Positions 5,876 through 10,499 of a stretch of DNA of 10,499 nt are shown piece by piece. Origin of the DNA: Hyphomicrobiales bacterium. Its GTDB lineage: Bacteria > Pseudomonadota > Alphaproteobacteria > Rhizobiales > Aestuariivirgaceae. Position numbers and translations under genes: made by a program. The notes under the pieces are model-generated. The model was not told the origin of the DNA, ran no database searches, and saw nothing but the letters and a program-made list of their open reading frames with translations. The DNA is taken from contig JAIBJH010000074.1 in assembly GCA_020029455.1 (NCBI GenBank), forward strand, positions 1 to 10,499. The letters are read 5' to 3'. Each line of letters starts with the position of its first letter. Positions within the stretch are counted from its first letter, which is position 1.

Positions 5876-7216
5876 TCAGTTGGACTGCTTCTTGTCTTCC
5901 TTGCCGGCTTCCTTGGGCTTCACATTAGTGACAACCTTGACGCCGTGGAGAAGATCGACAGCGGCCTTGATCTGCAGGTCCTTGGTCTTGTCTTCGGGCA
6001 CGTAAGCCGATGAGCCACCGCCTTCGTCGCCGCCTGCTTCATTGTTGAGGTGGCCGCGCAGATTGGCTTCGCCTTCGGTGGAGACATTCTTGCCTTCGAG
6101 TTCCGGCGGCAGGGGCTGTTCGATCACGATATCCGCATCGATGCCCTTGGCCTGGATGGAGCGGCCCGAGGGTGTGTAGTAGCGCTGGGTGGTGAGGCGG
6201 ATGGCGCCATCATTGCCGAGAGGAATGATGGTCTGCACCGAACCCTTGCCGAATGAACGCGTGCCGATCACCGTGGCGCGCTTGTGGTCCTGAAGCGCGC
6301 CTGCCACGATTTCGGAGGCCGAAGCCGAGCCGCCATTGATCAGGATCACCACTGGCTTGCCATTAGTGAGATCGCCCTTGGAGGCGGAATGACGTTCGAC
6401 ATCGTCGGGACTGCGGCCACGGGTTGAGACCACTTCACCGCGCTCGAGGAAGATGTCGGAGACCGATACGGCCTGGAGCAGCAGGCCTCCGGGATTGTTG
6501 CGGAGGTCGAGGACATAGCCCTTGACCTTGCCGCCCGACTTCTTGCCGAGTTCGTTGATGGCCTTTTCGACGCCCGTGTCGGACTGCTCGGTGAAGGACG
6601 ACATGCGGATATAGCCCACATCATCGCTCATCAGCTCAAACTTCACCGATTCGACCTTGATGATGTCGCGGACGATTTTTACCTCGAAGGGCTCGCGGCC
6701 CTCGCGCGCAATGGTGAGGTTCACGGGTGTTCCCACCGCGCCGCGCATCTTGTCGACGGCCTCATTGAGTGTCAGGCCCTGCACTTCAGTGCTGTCGATC
6801 TTGACGATCAGGTCATTGGCGAGAATGCCGGCCTTGGAGGCGGGCGTGCCGTCATAGGGCGCCATCACCTTGACGACGCCATTCTCCATGGTGACTTCGA
6901 TGCCAAGGCCACCGAACTCGCCCTTGGTCTGGACATTCATGTCGTCGAATTTTTCCGCATCCATGTAACTGGAATGGGGATCGAGCGAGGTCAGCATGCC
7001 GTTAATGGCGGACTCGATCATCTTCTTCTGGTCGGGCTCTTCCACATAATCGGCGCGCACCCGGTCAAACACATCCCCGAAAAGGGTGATGAGTTTGTAA
7101 GTCTCCGTATTACTGGTGGCGGCACCCGCCGCACCCAGCGCGTGCATGGCAACGCCTGCCATCATGGCGCCCGCCACAAACAGGCCAGCCGACTTTACAA
7201 ATCCATTCACTCTCAT
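5876..7216 (-). CDS. ctpA: Carboxy-terminal processing protease (S41), CtpA
   Basis: A 446-residue periplasmic serine protease that cleaves proteins from the C-terminus, in bacteria often peptidoglycan hydrolases or lipoproteins. A signal sequence or anchor covers about residues 1-33. The N-terminal helical region contains SLDPHSSYM (77-85). A PDZ domain spans about 98-175 (GGLGIEV; DLIVKIDSTEV). The S41 core has YVLDLRNNPGG (234-244), the nucleophile S299 in GGSASASE and the general base K324 in SFGKGS, 25 residues apart as expected. The tail is acidic and glycine-rich, then lysine-rich, which is common in rhizobial homologues. The ATG overlaps the envC stop by four bases (ATGA), with AGAGG at 7224-7228 seven bases upstream. 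Pairing with envC suggests coordinated control of cell-wall hydrolysis. The specific substrate is unknown. Confidence 0.96.
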   Translation of the reverse strand: MRVNGFVKSAGLFVAGAMMAGVAMHALGAAGAATSNTETYKLITLFGDVFDRVRADYVEEPDQKKMIESAINGMLTSLDPHSSYMDAEKFDDMNVQTKGEFGGLGIEVTMENGVVKVMAPYDGTPASKAGILANDLIVKIDSTEVQGLTLNEAVDKMRGAVGTPVNLTIAREGREPFEVKIVRDIIKVESVKFELMSDDVGYIRMSSFTEQSDTGVEKAINELGKKSGGKVKGYVLDLRNNPGGLLLQAVSVSDIFLERGEVVSTRGRSPDDVERHSASKGDLTNGKPVVILINGGSASASEIVAGALQDHKRATVIGTRSFGKGSVQTIIPLGNDGAIRLTTQRYYTPSGRSIQAKGIDADIVIEQPLPPELEGKNVSTEGEANLRGHLNNEAGGDEGGGSSAYVPEDKTKDLQIKAAVDLLHGVKVVTNVKPKEAGKEDKKQSN

Positions 7217-8493
7217 CTCATAGCCTCTTGGTTCTCAATAGTTGGCTTTGCTTGCGGTTGTGCTGCGGCCCACCAGGTCGTGGGGTCCACGGGCTCGCCG
7301 TTCTTCCTGAATTCGACATATAGCATGGGAGTTGTGGCCAATGTCAGGTCCTTTGCAAGGGCCATGGCGACGGCCTTCTCCCCCATGGTGGCCACGGGCT
7401 CGCCTGCTTTCACGGGTTGGCCCGGAGCGACATTGAGCCGCCCCAGCCCAGCAAGCAGGATCAAATAGTCCCTGCCAGGATTGATTATAACCATTTCGCC
7501 ATAGGAACGGAACGGGCCTGCAAACTCCACAAGGCCTGTGGCCGGGCTTGTCACCGTGGCAGAGGGGGCCGTGGCAATCACGATTCCGTCAAGAGGCTGG
7601 CCGAACCCCGTATCCTCGCCGAAGCCTTTGGTGATTTTGCCCCCGGCGGGATAGGTAAGCTGCCCCTTGAGATCGGCAAAATCCGTGCGGGGAATGGCGG
7701 CAAGGGCCTTGCGGCGCTGTTCCTCGGCCAGCCGCTCGGCCTCGAGCTTTGCCCGTTCTTCGGCCTCTCTAGCCGCTTGCTCGGCAATGCGGTCGAGCAG
7801 CTCGCGCAAGGTCTTGGCCTTCCCGGCCAAAGCGAGGCTCTTTTTCTTTTCCGCTTCAAGGTCGATATTGAGGGCGGTGGCGAGTGCGCGCTTTTCTTCA
7901 GCTAACCGCGTCATTTCGTTGCGGGCCGCTGCGAGGCCAGCCAGGGCATTGTCCCGGGTAGTCATTTCATCGCGTAGCTGTGCTTCGGTGCTGGCGAGGT
8001 TTGCGAGCTTTTTCTGCAATTCGCCCGCAGCCTGACGCAGTTCAGGGGCGAGGGTGCCGAAGAGCATGGCGCTTCGGAGGGCGCCGAGAACATCGTGGGG
8101 ATTGACGACAAGGGCGGGCGGCGGATTCTGTTCGAGCCGCTGCAGGCCGGCCAGAACCTCGGAGAGCACATCCTGGCGGGCGGCCAAATCCAGGCTGAGC
8201 TTGGCCTTTTCAGCCTCAAGAGACTTGATTCGCTCTGCCGCCGCGGCAACTTCCTGTTCGCCGTCGCGGAGCCTCTGCGCCACTGCCACCAGTTCTGCCG
8301 AGAGCTCCTCTTCTTCCTTGAGCAGGCCGCTTCGCCGCGCGTTCAGATCCTTTTGGCGGAGTTCCGACTGCTCCAGGGCATTTTCGACGGCCAAGAGGTC
8401 GGATGGTGACGGCTTTTCCTCCGCAGATGCGGGCGCTGCCACTCCGGAAAGGAGCGCCAGTGTGGCGGCCACGAACAAGGGGGAAAATTTCAT
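7213..8493 (-). CDS. envC: Murein hydrolase activator, EnvC-like (degenerate LytM/M23)
   Basis: A 426-residue secreted protein. A cleavable signal peptide ends near APASA-EE (residues 21-26). Long coiled coils cover roughly 30-125 and 150-265, rich in Ala, Glu, Leu and Arg. A C-terminal LytM/M23 domain covers about 277-408 (KITKGFGEDTGFG; VNPxxRDYLILLAGL-like region; LYVEFRKNG). The zinc ligands are missing: the first-histidine region reads PLDGI, the HLYAHL-type motif reads YLILLAGL, and LHFEIR reads LYVEFR. This is the pattern of non-catalytic EnvC proteins, which activate amidases at division sites, typically with FtsEX. I chose the ATG at 8493 because it directly starts the signal peptide. 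An upstream in-frame ATG at 8562 would add 23 residues. It is followed by ctpA with a 4-base overlap. Confidence 0.9.
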   Translation of the reverse strand: MKFSPLFVAATLALLSGVAAPASAEEKPSPSDLLAVENALEQSELRQKDLNARRSGLLKEEEELSAELVAVAQRLRDGEQEVAAAAERIKSLEAEKAKLSLDLAARQDVLSEVLAGLQRLEQNPPPALVVNPHDVLGALRSAMLFGTLAPELRQAAGELQKKLANLASTEAQLRDEMTTRDNALAGLAAARNEMTRLAEEKRALATALNIDLEAEKKKSLALAGKAKTLRELLDRIAEQAAREAEERAKLEAERLAEEQRRKALAAIPRTDFADLKGQLTYPAGGKITKGFGEDTGFGQPLDGIVIATAPSATVTSPATGLVEFAGPFRSYGEMVIINPGRDYLILLAGLGRLNVAPGQPVKAGEPVATMGEKAVAMALAKDLTLATTPMLYVEFRKNGEPVDPTTWWAAAQPQAKPTIENQEAMR

Positions 8494-8568
8494 GCGGGGC
8501 GCCTTTTGGCAGGCTCCTGTGGTAAAATTGGGCCGGAAAGAAAGATTCTTTGCCGCCACCATCCTGCT

Positions 8569-9048
8569 TCAGGGGCGGTGGTAGGGATGATTCACCAGAA
8601 TGGTGAGCGCCCGGTAAATCTGCTCCAACAGCATGATTCTCGCCAGCCGGTGCGGGAAGGTCATGGGACCGAAAGACATCACCATGTCGGCCTTGACCCG
8701 GCTTTCGGCGTCATGGCCATCGGGCCCGCCCAAAAGAAAGGTCACCTGGCGGTGACCCTGGGTTGCCTGCTTTTCCAGCCAATAGGCAAATTCCTCGCTG
8801 CTTTTCGCCTTGCCGCGCTCATCGAGAATGACAACGGGCCCATCGCCCACGATGCCCCAGAGTTCGGTTGCCTCATCGGATATGCGCTCTGTCGGCTGAG
8901 CGGCGCGCGATTCGCTCCATTCCTTGACGACAATGCCTGTGACGCCTGCCTGCCGGCCAATCGCCCTGATCCGCCCCTCATAGTCGGCGGCCAGCTCCTT
9001 CTCCGGGCCGGACTTCAGGTGACCTACGGCACCTATGGCGATTTTCAT
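8569..9048 (-). CDS. rlmH: 23S rRNA (pseudouridine-1915-N3)-methyltransferase RlmH
   Basis: A 159-residue SPOUT-fold methyltransferase that uses S-adenosylmethionine to methylate pseudouridine 1915 in helix 69 of 23S rRNA, acting on the assembled 70S ribosome. Signature segments are LDERGK with SSEEFA (75-87), the SAM-binding FLLGGPDGH (104-112), MTFPHRLARIMLLEQIYRA (129-147) and the C-terminal NHPYHRP (153-159). Length matches the family (about 155-160). The ATG at 9048 is preceded by AAGGAG at 9062-9067, spaced 13 bases, which is long; this Shine-Dalgarno overlaps the rsfS stop codon. It lies 17 bases after rsfS, a common pairing in proteobacteria that joins two ribosome-modifying factors. 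Confidence 0.97.
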   Translation of the reverse strand: MKIAIGAVGHLKSGPEKELAADYEGRIRAIGRQAGVTGIVVKEWSESRAAQPTERISDEATELWGIVGDGPVVILDERGKAKSSEEFAYWLEKQATQGHRQVTFLLGGPDGHDAESRVKADMVMSFGPMTFPHRLARIMLLEQIYRALTILVNHPYHRP

Positions 9049-9065
9049 GTCATGACGCCCGCTCC

Positions 9066-9428
9066 TTAAGGCGCGTGGGCAGACCAGAGTTTTTCCAGGT
9101 TGTAGAAACTTCTCACTTCAGGGCGGAAAACATGCAGCAGAATATCGCCCGCGTCGACCAGCACCCAATCACATTGCGGCATGCCTTCGCTGCGGATGTT
9201 CTTGACGCCACTCTTCTCAAGTTCCTCGATGGCTTGCCTTGCGATGGCGTCAACATGCCTGTTCGAGCGGCCGGAGGCCACCACCATGGTATCTGCCACG
9301 GTTGATTTTCCAGTGAGATCGATGGTGATAATGGCTTCCGCCTTGGCTTCGTCAAGCTTGGTGAGCAGCGTTTCCACCAGTGGCGGCCATTTCGGCTTTG
9401 CTGGCTGGGGCGGCAGTGCTGCCTTCAA
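9066..9428 (-). CDS. rsfS: Ribosomal silencing factor RsfS (conserved core; gene probably starts further upstream)
   Basis: The 120 codons from the first conventional start (TTG at 9428) contain the whole RsfS/DUF143 domain. The protein binds L14 on the 50S subunit and blocks joining with 30S, silencing ribosomes in starvation or stationary phase. Visible landmarks are LVETLLTKLDEAKAEAI, DTMVVASGRSNRHVDAIA, a GMPQCDWVLVDAGDILLHVF stretch, and EVRSFYNLEKLW near the end. The TTG has no Shine-Dalgarno before it (upstream reads GAAAGCCCGCA). The frame stays open for another 108 codons upstream, to a TGA at 9753-9755, with strong coding character. I therefore think the real protein is longer, most likely starting at CTG 9731 (221 residues); see the next entry. 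The stop TAA overlaps the rlmH Shine-Dalgarno. Confidence 0.93.
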   Translation of the reverse strand: MKAALPPQPAKPKWPPLVETLLTKLDEAKAEAIITIDLTGKSTVADTMVVASGRSNRHVDAIARQAIEELEKSGVKNIRSEGMPQCDWVLVDAGDILLHVFRPEVRSFYNLEKLWSAHAP

Positions 9429-9731
9429 TGCGGGCTTTCGCGCTACTTTTTGCGCTATTGGGGCCTTCGCCTTGATCTTTTTCCTGGGCGCGGGTTTAGC
9501 CTTCTTGACAGGTCTGGGGGCAGGCTTGCGGGCCGGCGTCTTGACCTTTGATTTTGACTTGAGGGGCTTTGCCTTCTTTGCGGCCTTGCTGGCTTTCTTT
9601 TGGGCCGTCTTTTGGGGCTTGCTCTTGGCTTTGGCTTTAGGGCCCTTGAGTTTGGAGGCCTTGGGTTTTTTTGCCTTGGCGGCCTTGGCCTTCTTGACGG
9701 CCTTAGCCTTCTTCTTTGCTGGCTTCTTCAG
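9429..9731 (-). other. rsfS: In-frame lysine-rich N-terminal extension of rsfS
   Basis: Reading the rsfS frame upstream gives 101 codons before the TTG, including 40 lysines with alanine and proline making up most of the rest, some Arg/Ser/Val, and no Asp or Glu. It resembles histone H1-like or Hc1-like bacterial tails (repeated AKAAK, KKAK, PAPRKK units). Most lysines use AAG and the third positions are GC-rich, so it looks translated. There is no stop before the RsfS domain. No ATG, GTG or TTG occurs in the extension. The first residue as drawn is a CTG codon at 9731. The tail likely binds rRNA or other nucleic acid. That function, and the CTG start, are inferences. Confidence 0.6.
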
Positions 9732-9739
9732 AGGGGTGG

Positions 9740-9746
9740 TCCTTCT
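9740..9746 (-). promoter_or_regulatory. Shine-Dalgarno AGAAGGA before a CTG codon
   Basis: The minus strand reads AGAAGGA here, complementary to the 16S anti-Shine-Dalgarno, and it ends eight bases before the CTG at 9731-9729. That is an ideal spacing. No ATG, GTG or TTG in any frame follows within the useful distance, so CTG is the best start for the lysine-rich rsfS product. This decides the start position but remains unproven. Confidence 0.5.
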
Positions 9747-9787
9747 CTCAAATCAGGGGTGGATTTTAGGACTGTTGGATGACGGCA

Positions 9788-10390
9788 TCAAGGCGATCTG
9801 TTGCGCCGTTTGCGGATGGCGGTAGAGCTTTCAGGACGAAGCGGCATGGTGACGAATACCCAGGCGGGCGGACGCTTTTTCAGGATGGAAGCTGGCCGCT
9901 CGCCGGAGGCGCGCGTCCTCGCCAGGCGCACCGCTGCCTTTGAACCCAGGGCTCTGATCGAATAGCCGGGACGGGCCAGCACCGCCAACGCCATATCATC
10001 GATGATATCCAGCCAGTGGTGCCAATGGTGCAGGTCCTTCAGGCTGTCGGCGCCCATGATCCAGACAAAGCGCGCAGATTTTCCGTAACGCATCATCTGT
10101 TCAAGCGTGTCGGCAGTGTAGCGGCTTTTCATCTGGCGCTCGATGTCGGTCACCACAAAGCGCGGATGGCGGGCAAGGCTTCTGGTATAGGCAAGGCGCT
10201 GGTCATAGTCGCCGGTATCTTTTGCATCCTTGAGCGGGTTCTGCGGTGAGACCAGCCACCAGACCCAGTCAAGCTGCAAGCGCTTCAGGGCATAGAGCGC
10301 CACCATGACATGGCCCTTGTGGGCCGGATTGAAGGAGCCGCCAAAAAGACCGATCCTTTGTCCTCTTCCAAATGGCGGTGGCTTGATCAT
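9788..10390 (-). CDS. nadD: Nicotinate-nucleotide adenylyltransferase NadD
   Basis: A 200-residue enzyme that joins nicotinate mononucleotide with ATP to make deamido-NAD, in de novo NAD synthesis. The nucleotidyltransferase motif is GLFGGSFNPAHKGH (14-27), with both histidines of the H-x-G-H type. Others are VSPQNPLK (47-54), IMGADSL (111-117) and the C-terminal SSTAIRK (188-194), equivalent to the ISSTxIR signature. Length is normal. Its ATG overlaps the proA stop by four bases (ATGA) and no Shine-Dalgarno is visible, so coupled translation is likely. The order proA-nadD-rsfS-rlmH is conserved in many alphaproteobacteria. Confidence 0.97.
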   Translation of the reverse strand: MIKPPPFGRGQRIGLFGGSFNPAHKGHVMVALYALKRLQLDWVWWLVSPQNPLKDAKDTGDYDQRLAYTRSLARHPRFVVTDIERQMKSRYTADTLEQMMRYGKSARFVWIMGADSLKDLHHWHHWLDIIDDMALAVLARPGYSIRALGSKAAVRLARTRASGERPASILKKRPPAWVFVTMPLRPESSTAIRKRRNRSP

Positions 10391-10499
10391 GCGGGGCGGA
10401 TCTGGCCTGTGCCGCGGATCTGATATTTGAAAGTCGTCAGCTGTTCGACACCGACGGGGCCTCTGGCGTGGAGCTTGCCGGTGGCAATGCCGATTTCCG
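10387..10499 (-). CDS. proA: Gamma-glutamyl phosphate reductase (ProA), C-terminal end, cut by window
   Basis: Only the last 36 residues are present. They read EIGIATGKLHARGPVGVEQL, then TTFKYQIRGTGQIRPA and a TGA stop. The GPVG-x-EQLTT-x-KY and GQIRP ending is characteristic of ProA, which reduces gamma-glutamyl phosphate to the semialdehyde in proline synthesis with NADPH. The catalytic cysteine and the dinucleotide-binding region lie outside the window. The gene runs off the 10499 end. It is the first visible gene of the minus-strand cluster and overlaps nadD by four bases. Confidence 0.93.
   Translation of the reverse strand, partial: EIGIATGKLHARGPVGVEQLTTFKYQIRGTGQIRPA

Noticed and set aside
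8494..8562. Upstream ATG for EnvC adding 23 residues
   Set aside because: It would bury the signal peptide behind a non-hydrophobic leader, and the purine-rich stretch lies too close to that ATG. It is still possible but less likely.
9181..9825. Plus-strand open frame with hydrophobic, membrane-like stretches
   Set aside because: The Leu/Phe/Ala-rich runs are the reverse reading of the AAG/GCC-rich lysine-alanine tail and rsfS; it has no independent support.

Overview
The window looks like chromosomal core DNA from an alphaproteobacterium, most likely of the Rhizobiales (Hyphomicrobiales). The reasons are its high GC content, the gene order proA-nadD-rsfS-rlmH-envC-ctpA-(YibQ-type deacetylase)-rppH, and a CtrA-type box (TTAA-N7-TTAA) with a nearby GANTC site. 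I did not identify the genus. No mobile element, CRISPR array, tRNA or rRNA gene was recognised.

Layout. Bases 1-288 are non-coding and hold a GC-rich hairpin and a composite palindromic repeat (106-221). A plus-strand gene for a PLP-dependent trans-sulfuration enzyme follows (289-1497). It converges on a minus-strand DEAD-box RNA helicase of the RhlE type (1553-3154). A symmetrical hairpin at 1516-1542, with A and T tracts on its two sides, serves as a terminator for both.

Everything from 10499 down to 1553 is on the minus strand. In transcription order it reads: end of proA, nadD, rsfS, rlmH, envC, ctpA, a 94-base gap with the CtrA-like box, the YibQ/divergent polysaccharide deacetylase gene, rppH, a HAD-family phosphatase, a 220-base gap with a probable promoter and long leader, and rhlE. 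Several junctions overlap by 1 or 4 bases (proA/nadD, envC/ctpA, rppH/HAD), which points to operons with translational coupling.

Themes. proA and nadD belong to proline and NAD biosynthesis. rsfS and rlmH act on the ribosome. envC, ctpA and the deacetylase-like gene concern peptidoglycan remodelling and envelope proteolysis. rppH and rhlE act on RNA.

Nothing in the window is a clearly new multi-gene system. The most unusual feature is at rsfS. Its reading frame is open for about 100 codons upstream of the first conventional start codon, and that stretch encodes a histone-H1-like, lysine/alanine/proline-rich tail with no acidic residues. The tail has no ATG, GTG or TTG start. It does have a CTG codon with a well-placed Shine-Dalgarno sequence. 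An in-frame ATG overlapping the nadD stop is cut off from it by a single TGA. Other points of interest are the CtrA-like box, a DEVD variant of helicase motif II with a TTG start codon, and the upstream palindromic repeat.
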